A DNA stretch of 64,000 nt from Bradyrhizobium genosp. L (GTDB lineage Bacteria > Pseudomonadota > Alphaproteobacteria > Rhizobiales > Xanthobacteraceae). The stretch covers positions 3,224,001 to 3,288,000 of the forward strand of contig NZ_CP061378.1 of assembly GCF_015624485.1 (NCBI RefSeq). Reading direction: 5' to 3'. This document shows, piece by piece, positions 1-7,174 of this stretch. Numbering within the stretch: position 1 is the stretch's first letter; each line of letters begins with the position of its first letter. Below the pieces are notes generated by a model. The model searched no databases. It saw nothing but the letters and a program-made list of their open reading frames with translations, and was not told where the DNA came from. The translations under genes and the position numbers were made by a program.

Positions 1-2
1 AC

Positions 3-983
3 ATCGAGCCTTATGGCGGGCAGGGGCATGACGGATTGTTCAACGGCGCCAGCGTCGACCTCTGGCGCCGCGTCGCGGAGGATCGTCACTGGCAGTACCA
101 GCTGATCCTGGTCGCGCATCTGGACGACGTGCTGTCCGGGCTCGAGGGGCACAGCTACGACGTCGGGATCGGCGCCATCACGATCACGCCGGAGCGACTG
201 GCGCGGGTGGATTTTTCCTATCCGACCCATCGCTCCGGCGTCGCCGCCGTATTTGCGAAGAAGACCGGCGCGGCTTCGGCGTTCTACGACTACATCGCGG
301 CGGTCGGCGATCTCGGTCTTTGGGTTGTCGGGATCTTCGCGCTGCTCACCGTGATCGGCGTCCTGATGTGGTGGTTCGAACGCCCCAACGAGAAAAGGGA
401 TGGCCCGGCGGGGACCGAGTCGGCCGTGCTCTCGTGGCATGAGGGCGTGTACTGGGCCGTGGTGACGATGACCACGGTCGGCTACGGCGACAAGACGCCG
501 AAGACCCATCTTGGCCGCGGGCTTGCCGTGATCTGGATGGTCGGAAGCCTGGTGCTGGTCTCGCTGCTCACCACCAATCTGATCGCGCGCATGACCGTCA
601 GCCGGGTCGAGGGCATCGTCGCCAACCGCACCAGCGATCTCGCCGGCAAGCGGCTCGGCGCCGTGACCGGTTCGTCGGGCGCCGAATTTCTCGACAGCCA
701 GCAGCTCGCCTATCGGAGGTACGAGGATCTTGCCGGCGCGCTCGATGCCGTTGCATCCGGAAAGATCGATGCCGCCGTCAACAGCATCGGCGCCCTGCAA
801 TATCTCGTGAGCACGCGCTTCACCGACAGGATCGACCCGCCGCACGGGGTGCTGGCACCGGCCTATATGGCGTTTGCGCTGCCGATGAACTCGGCGCTGA
901 AGCGGCCGCTCGACCGTGCGTTGACGATCGTCTCGGCGAGCCCGGAATGGCGCTCGGTCGAGGACACCTATTTCGGCCGGTGA
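3..983 (+). CDS. Glutamate-receptor-like K+ channel / periplasmic-binding ion channel (5' truncated)
   Basis: The reading frame is open from base 3, so the true start lies outside the window; the TTG at 36 is internal. The order is: end of a first solute-binding lobe (ITPERLARVDFSYP), a transmembrane helix (GLWVVGIFALLTVIGVLMWW), a pore loop with the K+ selectivity filter TTVGYGD (about 469-490), a second membrane helix, then a second binding lobe. This is the GluR0-type arrangement, in which a ligand-binding module is split by a two-helix K+ pore in the inner membrane. Ligand and ion specificity are inferred from the family. Potassium selectivity is well supported by the filter; the ligand is unknown. 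Confidence 0.88.
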   Translation: MEPYGGQGHDGLFNGASVDLWRRVAEDRHWQYQLILVAHLDDVLSGLEGHSYDVGIGAITITPERLARVDFSYPTHRSGVAAVFAKKTGAASAFYDYIAAVGDLGLWVVGIFALLTVIGVLMWWFERPNEKRDGPAGTESAVLSWHEGVYWAVVTMTTVGYGDKTPKTHLGRGLAVIWMVGSLVLVSLLTTNLIARMTVSRVEGIVANRTSDLAGKRLGAVTGSSGAEFLDSQQLAYRRYEDLAGALDAVASGKIDAAVNSIGALQYLVSTRFTDRIDPPHGVLAPAYMAFALPMNSALKRPLDRALTIVSASPEWRSVEDTYFGR

Positions 984-990
984 TGTCGAG

Positions 991-1551
991 CTACTTGATC
1001 TTCTCGTAGACCGCCGCGAAGTCGGCGAGCGGCATCGGGATCGTGATGGTTTCCTTGGCGAGGTTCAGGAACGATACTTTCAGCTGCTTGCCGGATTTGA
1101 GCTGCGCCAGCACGTCGGCGCCGACGGGGGCGTTGATGTAGCAGCCGCGCGCCTCGCAGGTCTGGATCGGCACGTCGACCGTCTTGCCGTCGTCGACCTG
1201 CAGCTTGGCGCCGCTGGGCAGGTTCAGCCCGAGCGGCAGCTGGATCAGCGCGACCGGCGTGCGGGTGTCGCCGGGGACGCGGATGTTCACCAGCACGACG
1301 AGCTGGCCGGTCTTGCTGAGCACGGCGGTCTGCTCCATCGCGCATTCGAGCGGCGCGTCGCGGCTCGCCGAGGTGCAGCGCGCGACCCAGCCGGCGTTGT
1401 TGCCGGCGGGCGCCGCTGCATCGGCATGGGGCGCGGGAGGAGAGGACGCCGGCGGCGGCGCGGTCTTGCCCTTGGGCGCCTGGGAATGGCCAACGCCTGG
1501 GGTCGCGAGCGCGGCGAGCAGAACGACGAGCGACCTTGCGGCAATCTTCAC
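991..1551 (-). CDS. Invasion-associated locus B (IalB) family periplasmic protein
   Basis: This 186-residue protein has an N-terminal signal peptide (MKIAARSLVVLLAALATPGVGHSQA), a Pro/Ala-rich linker and an IalB-type domain. Family landmarks are the GWVARCTS opening, the LECAMEQ stretch and the TCEARGCY segment, giving conserved cysteines that probably pair in the periplasm. IalB-like proteins are common in Rhizobiales, where their role is mostly undefined; the name comes from Bartonella erythrocyte invasion and should not be read as function here. It is convergent with the channel gene, 7 bp away, and lies downstream of the RND genes on the same strand. Confidence 0.85.
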   Translation of the reverse strand: MKIAARSLVVLLAALATPGVGHSQAPKGKTAPPPASSPPAPHADAAAPAGNNAGWVARCTSASRDAPLECAMEQTAVLSKTGQLVVLVNIRVPGDTRTPVALIQLPLGLNLPSGAKLQVDDGKTVDVPIQTCEARGCYINAPVGADVLAQLKSGKQLKVSFLNLAKETITIPMPLADFAAVYEKIK

Positions 1552-1608
1552 GGCATCGGCTCCGACATGAACGTCCTTCGGATGTGCCGCGAGGCCGGCA
1601 AAGTCAAG

Positions 1609-4600
1609 TCACTCGGCGGCCTGCTTGACCGACCCGTCCTCGCCGTGACCGGCGTCGTCGTCCGCGCGCGGCGAGCGGCCCCAGTTCGCAAAGGCGTTGG
1701 AGAGCCGGTCGAGATAGAGATAGACGACGGGCGTCGTGAACAGCGTCAGCGCCTGGCTGACGATCAGGCCGCCGACCATGGCGTAGCCGAGCGGCTGGCG
1801 GATTTCGGAGCCGGTGCCGGTGCCGAGCATCAGCGGCACGCCGCCCAGCATCGCGGCCATCGTCGTCATCATGATCGGGCGGAAGCGCAGCAGCGCGGCC
1901 TGCCGGATCGCCGCCACCGGCTCCATGTGCTGGTCGCGTTCGGCCGCGATCGCGAAGTCGACCATCATGATGCCGTTCTTCTTCACGATGCCGATCAGGA
2001 GGATGATGCCGATCAGCGCGATCAGCGAGAAGTCGAAGCCGGCCGCCATCAGGATCGCCAGCGCGCCGACGCCGGCCGATGGCAATGTCGACAGAATCGT
2101 GATCGGGTGGATGTAGCTCTCGTAGAGAATACCGAGGATCAGATAGACCACCACGAGCGCGGCCAGGATCAGCAGCGGCACCGTCGAGAGCGACTGCTGG
2201 AACGCCTGCGCGGTGCCCTGGAAGCTCGAGCTCAGGGTCGGCGGCGCGCCGAGCTCGACCATCGACTTCTGCACCGCATCCGTCGCCTGTCCGAGCGCCA
2301 CGCCCTGCGCCAGGTTGAACGAGATGGTGATCGCCGGGAACTGGCCCTGGTGGCTGATCGAGAGCGGACGCACCGGTACGGTGGTCCATTTCGCGAACGT
2401 CGAGATCGGCACCTGTTCGCCGGTCAGCGGCGACTTGATGTAGATATTGTTCAGCGTGTCGACCGAGCCTTGCAGCTCCGGCAGCACCTCGAGGATGACG
2501 TGGTAGCTGTTGAGCTGGGTGAAGTACTGCGTCACCTGGCGCTGGCCGAACGCGTCATAGAGCGTGTCGTCGATCAGCTGCGGCTGGATGCCGTAGCGCG
2601 AGGCGGTGTCGCGGTTGATCTTCAGTTCCAGCGTGGTGCCGTTGGTCTGCTGGTCGGTCGCGACGTCGCGCAGCTGCGGCAGCGTCTGCATCTTGTTGAG
2701 GATCTTGGGCGCCCACTCGTTCAGCTCGGTGAGGTTGGCGTCCTGCAACGTGAATTCGAACTGGGTGCGGGTGGGGCGGCCGCCGAGGCGAACGTCCTGC
2801 GCGGCCTGCATATAGAGCCGTGCACCCAGCACCTTCTCCAGCTTCGGCCGCAGCCGGGCAATGATCTGCTGGGCGTTGGCGTCGCGCTCGCTCAGCGGCT
2901 TCAGCGTGATGAACATGTTGCCGTTGTTGCCGGCACGGCCGCTGCCGCCGATCGCCATCGCGACCGTCGCCACGGCCGGATCGGCCATCACGATCTTGCT
3001 GAGCTCCTCCTGCTTGCCCTTCATGTCGGCGAAGGAGATGTCCTGGTTGGCTTCCGAGGTCGCCGAGATCAGGCCGACGTCCTGCTGCGGGAAGAAGCCC
3101 TTCGGGATAATGACGAACATGTAGACCGACAACGCCAGCGTGGCGAAGAACACCATCAGCGTCGTGAACTTCCAGCGCAGCGCGAGGTCGAGGCCGCTCT
3201 GATAGCCGCGCAGCATCGCATCGAAGCCGCGCTCGCTGAGCTTGTACAGCCGGCCGTGCCGCTCCTCGTTGTGGGCGCGCAGGAAGCGCGAGGCCATCAT
3301 CGGGGTCAACGTCAGTGACACGAACATCGAGACGAAGATCGTCATCGCCAGCACCACCGCGAATTCGCGGAACAGGCGGCCGATGATGCCGCCCATCAAG
3401 AGCAGCGGGATCAACACGGCGACCAGCGAAATACTGATCGAGACGATGGTGAAGCCGATCTCGCTGGAACCCTTGAAGGCCGCGGCGAGCGGCTTCTCGC
3501 CCTCCTCGATGTAGCGGCTGATGTTCTCCAGCATCACGATGGCATCGTCGACCACGAAGCCGACTGCAATGGTCAGCGCCATCAGCGACAGATTGTCGAG
3601 GGTGTAGCCGAAGATCCACATCAGCGCGCAAGCGCCGAGCAACGCCAGCGGCACCGTCACGGCGGGGATGACGGTGGCCCAGAAGCTGCGCAGGAAGGCA
3701 AAGATCACCATCACGACCAGGAAGATGGTCAACAGCAGGGTGAACTGGACGTCCTCCACCGCGGCGCGGATCGTGGTGGTGCGGTCGGAGATGACCTCGA
3801 TCTTGACCGCCGGCGGGATGGCGGCGACCAGCCGCGGCAGCGTCGCCTTGATCTTGTCGACGGTGTCGATGACGTTGGCGCCGGGCTGCTTGTAGACGAC
3901 GAGGAACACGCCGCGTTTGCCGTTGGCCCAGGCGGCCTGCTTGGCATCTTCCGGCCCGGTGACGGCCTTGCCGATATCGCGGATCCGTAACGGACCGCCG
4001 TTGCGGTAGGCGATAATGACGTCGTTCCAGGGATCCGCCGTGAGCAACTGGTCGTTGGCATAGATGGTGTAGGCGCGGGTGGCGCCGTCGATATTGCCCT
4101 TGGGGCTGTCGACGGTCGCGATATTGATCGCGGCGCGAACGTCCTCCAGCGACAGGCCCTTGGCGACGAGCTTGGCCGGGTCGATCTGGACGCGGACCGA
4201 CGGCTTCTGCTGGCCGCCGATGATGACCTGCGCGACGCCGGAGATCTGGCTGATCTGCTGGGCGAGCTGGGCGTCGACGGAGTCACTGACCGTGGTCAGC
4301 GGCAGCGTGTCGGAAGTGGCCGACAGCAGCATGATCGGCGCGTCCGCCGGGTTGACCTTGCGATAGGTCGGCGGCGAGGGCAGGCTCTTCGGCAACTGGC
4401 CGCTGGCGGCGTTGATGGCGGCCTGCACGTCGTTGGCGGCGCCGTCGATGGAGCGGTTGAGGTCAAACTGGATCGTGACCGAGGCGGTGCCGAGATAGCT
4501 CGTCGAGGTCATCTGGGCGATGCCGGGGATCTGCGCGAACTGGCGCTCCAGCGGCTGGGCGACCGAGGTTGCCATGGTCTCCGGGCTGCCGCCCGGCAGC

Positions 4601-4755
4601 GTCGCGGTGATCTGGATGGTCGGGAAGTCGACCTGCGGCAGCGGCGCCACCGGCAGCAGCGGATAGGCGACGAGACCGACAAACAGAATGCCGGCCATCA
4701 GCAGCGAGGTGCCGATGGGAAACCGAATGAATGGTGCGGAAATTCCGTCGCTCAT
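1609..4755 (-). CDS. RND efflux permease, HAE1/MdtB-MdtC-like
   Basis: At 1048 residues this is full length for an AcrB-type inner-membrane drug/proton antiporter. Visible landmarks are the first membrane helix after FIRFPIGTSLLMAG, the porter-domain opening PLPQVDFPTIQITATLPGG, and the proton-relay helix VGFVVDDAIVMLENISRYIE with its adjacent aspartates. The start codon overlaps the stop of the upstream adaptor gene by 4 bp (ATGA), so the two are translationally coupled. The sequence most resembles the MdtBC branch, but only one permease is present, so it would work as a homotrimer. No TolC-like outer-membrane gene is nearby; one must be supplied from elsewhere. Substrates cannot be read from sequence. 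Confidence 0.95.
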   Translation of the reverse strand: MSDGISAPFIRFPIGTSLLMAGILFVGLVAYPLLPVAPLPQVDFPTIQITATLPGGSPETMATSVAQPLERQFAQIPGIAQMTSTSYLGTASVTIQFDLNRSIDGAANDVQAAINAASGQLPKSLPSPPTYRKVNPADAPIMLLSATSDTLPLTTVSDSVDAQLAQQISQISGVAQVIIGGQQKPSVRVQIDPAKLVAKGLSLEDVRAAINIATVDSPKGNIDGATRAYTIYANDQLLTADPWNDVIIAYRNGGPLRIRDIGKAVTGPEDAKQAAWANGKRGVFLVVYKQPGANVIDTVDKIKATLPRLVAAIPPAVKIEVISDRTTTIRAAVEDVQFTLLLTIFLVVMVIFAFLRSFWATVIPAVTVPLALLGACALMWIFGYTLDNLSLMALTIAVGFVVDDAIVMLENISRYIEEGEKPLAAAFKGSSEIGFTIVSISISLVAVLIPLLLMGGIIGRLFREFAVVLAMTIFVSMFVSLTLTPMMASRFLRAHNEERHGRLYKLSERGFDAMLRGYQSGLDLALRWKFTTLMVFFATLALSVYMFVIIPKGFFPQQDVGLISATSEANQDISFADMKGKQEELSKIVMADPAVATVAMAIGGSGRAGNNGNMFITLKPLSERDANAQQIIARLRPKLEKVLGARLYMQAAQDVRLGGRPTRTQFEFTLQDANLTELNEWAPKILNKMQTLPQLRDVATDQQTNGTTLELKINRDTASRYGIQPQLIDDTLYDAFGQRQVTQYFTQLNSYHVILEVLPELQGSVDTLNNIYIKSPLTGEQVPISTFAKWTTVPVRPLSISHQGQFPAITISFNLAQGVALGQATDAVQKSMVELGAPPTLSSSFQGTAQAFQQSLSTVPLLILAALVVVYLILGILYESYIHPITILSTLPSAGVGALAILMAAGFDFSLIALIGIILLIGIVKKNGIMMVDFAIAAERDQHMEPVAAIRQAALLRFRPIMMTTMAAMLGGVPLMLGTGTGSEIRQPLGYAMVGGLIVSQALTLFTTPVVYLYLDRLSNAFANWGRSPRADDDAGHGEDGSVKQAAE

Positions 4756-5921
4756 TCCTGCTTGACCTTCGACTGTGCCTGGTCCGAGCTCGCCACCGCC
4801 GTCGTCACCAGGGTTCCCGGCGAGACCTTGTACTGTCCCGCGGTGATCACCTGCTGTCCCGGCGACAGGCCCTCGTCGATCACCGACTTGCCGTCGATCG
4901 ACGAACTGACCTTGATCTTGCGCAGCTCGGCCTTGTTCTCCTGGTTGACCGAATAGGCATAGAGGCCGTCAACGCCATGCTGGACCGCATCATCGGGGAC
5001 GACGGTGGCGTCCTTCAGGGTTCGGACCAGGAGCCGGGTCGAGACCGACTGGCCCGGCCACAGCGCATGGTCCTTGTTATCAAACACCGCCTTGAGCCGA
5101 ACAGTCCCGCTGGTGGTGTCGACCTGGTTGTTGATCAGCGCCAGCGTGCCGGTGGACAGCACCTTCTTGCCGTCGGTGGTCAGCGCGATGGTCTTCGGCG
5201 GCGCTACCGCAAGCGCGGCCTTGATATCGGGCAACTGTTCTTCCGGCGCGGTGAAGATCACCGTGATCGGTTCGATCTGGGTGATCGTCACCATGCCGGT
5301 CGCGGCCGAGGCGTTGACGATGTTGCCGACATCGACCAGGCGCAGCCCGACGATGCCGTCGATCGGAGATTTGACGGTGGCGTAGTCGAACTGGGTCTGC
5401 GCGTTGGAGATGGCGGCCTCGTCAGCGGCGATCTGGGCGGTCAGCTGGGCCACGGTGGAGCGCTGGGTGTCGAGCTGCTGGCGCGTGGCGAACTCGCCGA
5501 GCTTGGTGTAGCGCTGCAAATCGAGATTGGCGTTGGCGAGATTGGCCTCGTCCTGGGCCTTCTTGGCCGTAGCCTGATCCAGCGCGGCCTTGTAGGGGCG
5601 AGGATCGATCTCGACCAGGGTATCGCCGGCCTTGACGAACTGGCCTTCCTTGAAGGCGATCCTGGTGATCTGGCCGTCAACCCGGGTGCGGACCTGGACA
5701 GTGTTGAACGCCTGCACGGTGCCGAGGCCGGTCAGGAAAACCGGGAAGTCGGCCTTTTCGACCGGCGCGATCTTGACGGGAACGGCGGGACGCTGGGCGG
5801 CGCGCTTCTGCGCGGTGATCTCCGCCTGCTTGTTCGCCTGATATTTCCCCCAGCCATAATAGCCCCCCGCGCCGATCGCCGCGATCAGCAGGACCCAACC
5901 GATGGTACGTGACTTCGACAT
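4752..5921 (-). CDS. RND efflux periplasmic adaptor (membrane fusion protein), MdtA-like
   Basis: This 389-residue adaptor links the RND permease to an outer-membrane channel. It has an N-terminal membrane anchor (TIGWVLLIAAIGAGGYYGW), a barrel-sandwich/lipoyl half (VQVRTRVDGQITRIAFKEGQ), an Ala/Gln-rich alpha-hairpin (about residues 105-160), the second lipoyl half (YATVKSPIDGIVGLRLVDVG) and a C-terminal membrane-proximal domain. I chose the ATG at 5921 rather than an upstream in-frame ATG at 5999 because the membrane anchor begins directly after it and the extra 26 residues have no family counterpart. It is the first gene of a two-gene operon divergent from the MarR gene. Confidence 0.93.
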   Translation of the reverse strand: MSKSRTIGWVLLIAAIGAGGYYGWGKYQANKQAEITAQKRAAQRPAVPVKIAPVEKADFPVFLTGLGTVQAFNTVQVRTRVDGQITRIAFKEGQFVKAGDTLVEIDPRPYKAALDQATAKKAQDEANLANANLDLQRYTKLGEFATRQQLDTQRSTVAQLTAQIAADEAAISNAQTQFDYATVKSPIDGIVGLRLVDVGNIVNASAATGMVTITQIEPITVIFTAPEEQLPDIKAALAVAPPKTIALTTDGKKVLSTGTLALINNQVDTTSGTVRLKAVFDNKDHALWPGQSVSTRLLVRTLKDATVVPDDAVQHGVDGLYAYSVNQENKAELRKIKVSSSIDGKSVIDEGLSPGQQVITAGQYKVSPGTLVTTAVASSDQAQSKVKQE

Positions 5922-6003
5922 GCGGGCTCTTGGGTTGGACGAAACAATAAAGGGTGATGGAAACAGTTCCCGGAGCTTGCGGATATAATATGCGTGCACT
6001 TAA

Positions 6004-6015
6004 TGTGTAAACACA
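6004..6015. promoter_or_regulatory. Palindrome in mdt/marR divergent promoter, candidate MarR operator
   Basis: TGTGTAAACACA has perfect 5-bp arms around two bases. It lies between the divergent adaptor and MarR starts, 83 bp from the former and 90 bp from the latter. MarR proteins typically bind such short palindromes in divergent promoters and repress both genes. Binding is inferred from position and symmetry only. Confidence 0.4.
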
Positions 6016-6104
6016 CTACGACTTGAGAATCCTAAACATTTGGAAAGATTTAGGTCAGAAACGCACGGAAACATACCTCCCGGGAACGCTCCCAAGGACT
6101 TCCT

Positions 6105-6569
6105 ATGTCGCTCGATCTCAGACGCCAGTTCATTGCCCAGCTTGTCGAGAGCTCGCGGCTGCTGCGCAATTATATCGACCATCGCGCCAAGGCGCGAGGG
6201 ACCACGCGCGCCCAGTGGATCGTCCTGTTCCGGCTGCGCGAGCAGGGCGAGGGACTATCCCAGGTCGACCTCGCCGACGTGCTCGAGATGCAGCCGATCT
6301 CGCTGGTCCGGCTGCTCGACCGCCTCGTCGAGCACGGCCTGCTCGAACGGCGACCCGACCCGAGGGATCGCCGCGCCAACCGTCTGTTCCTGACCAGGGC
6401 GGGGCGCCAGCTGGTCGACGATCTCGACAGCCTGCGCGATGCGATCGCAACCGACGTGCTGCGCGACGTGTCGAGCGCGCATGTCGAAACCGGCTTGGCC
6501 ACGCTGCGCGAGGTCAAGGATCGCATCAAGACCCTCGGCGAGGGACCGGAGAGCATCGCTGCGAAATAG
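6105..6569 (+). CDS. MarR family transcriptional regulator
   Basis: This 154-residue protein has the winged helix-turn-helix of MarR: a dimerisation helix, the stretch TRAQWIVLFRLREQGEGLSQ, a recognition region (DLADVLEMQPISLVRLLDRLVEHGLLERR) and the wing motif RRPDPRDRRANRLFLT. Its divergent placement against the RND efflux pair makes it the likely local regulator, probably a repressor released by a toxic substrate of the pump. The ligand is unknown. Length and domain content are normal for the family. Confidence 0.92.
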   Translation: MSLDLRRQFIAQLVESSRLLRNYIDHRAKARGTTRAQWIVLFRLREQGEGLSQVDLADVLEMQPISLVRLLDRLVEHGLLERRPDPRDRRANRLFLTRAGRQLVDDLDSLRDAIATDVLRDVSSAHVETGLATLREVKDRIKTLGEGPESIAAK

Positions 6570-6649
6570 CGCAGCACGCTGCGCGGCCTTTCATGGTGCC
6601 GCATTCACGCACTACAGTTGAAACGCGAACGGATGTCGTTCATATCGCG

Positions 6650-6670
6650 CCTCGTTGCTGCGAGACGAGG
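6650..6670 (+). promoter_or_regulatory. Hairpin next to the ribosome binding site of the 79-aa gene
   Basis: CCTCGT at 6650-6655 pairs with ACGAGG at 6665-6670 around a 9-base loop. The right arm runs into the Shine-Dalgarno stretch GAGGAGGG (6667-6674) of the gene starting at 6680, so part of the ribosome binding site is in the stem. This could lower or condition translation, but a 6-bp stem can also arise by chance in GC-rich DNA. Confidence 0.25.
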
Positions 6671-6679
6671 AGGGCCGCG

Positions 6680-6919
6680 ATGGATGAACTGAACGGACGC
6701 ATGATGGCGTGTCAGATCCTGATCACCGGGTTGATCGCGCGCGTCGCCAACGAGCAGCGCGATCCGCTGCGCTTCCTCACCGACTTCCGCGACGAGATCA
6801 AAGCCGTCGTCAGCGGTGTCAACATCGCGGGCATGGAGAACTCCGACCGCGTGCGGCAGGTGGCGCAGCGAACCGTCGACGAGCTGTTTTCGCTGATGAA
6901 GCCACCGAGCCAGGAGTGA
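6680..6919 (+). CDS. Small hypothetical protein (79 aa)
   Basis: The 79-residue product has a strong GAGGAGGG ribosome binding site 5 bases before the ATG. It is helical, soluble and has no signal peptide. The N-terminal part (MMACQILITGLIARVANEQRD) looks amphipathic and the remainder is charged. I do not recognise a family. It is not part of the MarR transcript with certainty (110-bp gap) and precedes the AT-rich promoter of the iron operon. Coding is supported by the ribosome binding site and codon bias; function is unknown. Confidence 0.6.
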   Translation: MDELNGRMMACQILITGLIARVANEQRDPLRFLTDFRDEIKAVVSGVNIAGMENSDRVRQVAQRTVDELFSLMKPPSQE

Positions 6920-6964
6920 TCGCGCAGCGCGCAATGCGCTATCGCCAACGGCGTCTCGCGCAGT

Positions 6965-6994
6965 TTAGAACGATTATTAGAATCGTTTTTAGAA
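6965..6994. promoter_or_regulatory. Iron-box-like operator: three TTAGAA repeats at 12-bp period and a 19-bp palindrome
   Basis: TTAGAA occurs at 6965, 6977 and 6989, exactly 12 bp apart, and again at 7033. Overlapping the first two copies is a perfect inverted repeat AACGATTATTAGAATCGTT (6969-6987; 7-bp arms, 5-bp spacer). The TTTAGAA half-site matches the iron control element described for Irr in rhizobia, and a 19-bp palindrome is Fur-box-sized. It lies about 190 bp upstream of a siderophore receptor operon in a locally AT-rich stretch. Identity of the regulator (Irr, Fur or another) is inferred. Confidence 0.5.
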
Positions 6995-7174
6995 CTCTTA
7001 AAAATTGAAGCGCGGAGTTTTGAGCTCGCAGATTAGAATCGCTTTCAATTGGGGCGATTCAAGCGGACTGTTGCTGCGATTACATTGCTAAAAAAAATCA
7101 CGCTCGATAACCGATAGAGACAGTTCGTCGCACTTTCGACTCCGCGCGGACTTGATCTTTCTGGGGGCGTGTCA

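Noticed and set aside
1426..3318. Long frame (630 codons) on the + strand opposite the RND permease gene
   Set aside because: Its product is an Arg/Asp/His-rich low-complexity chain produced by the codon bias of the true gene on the other strand; no domain is visible.
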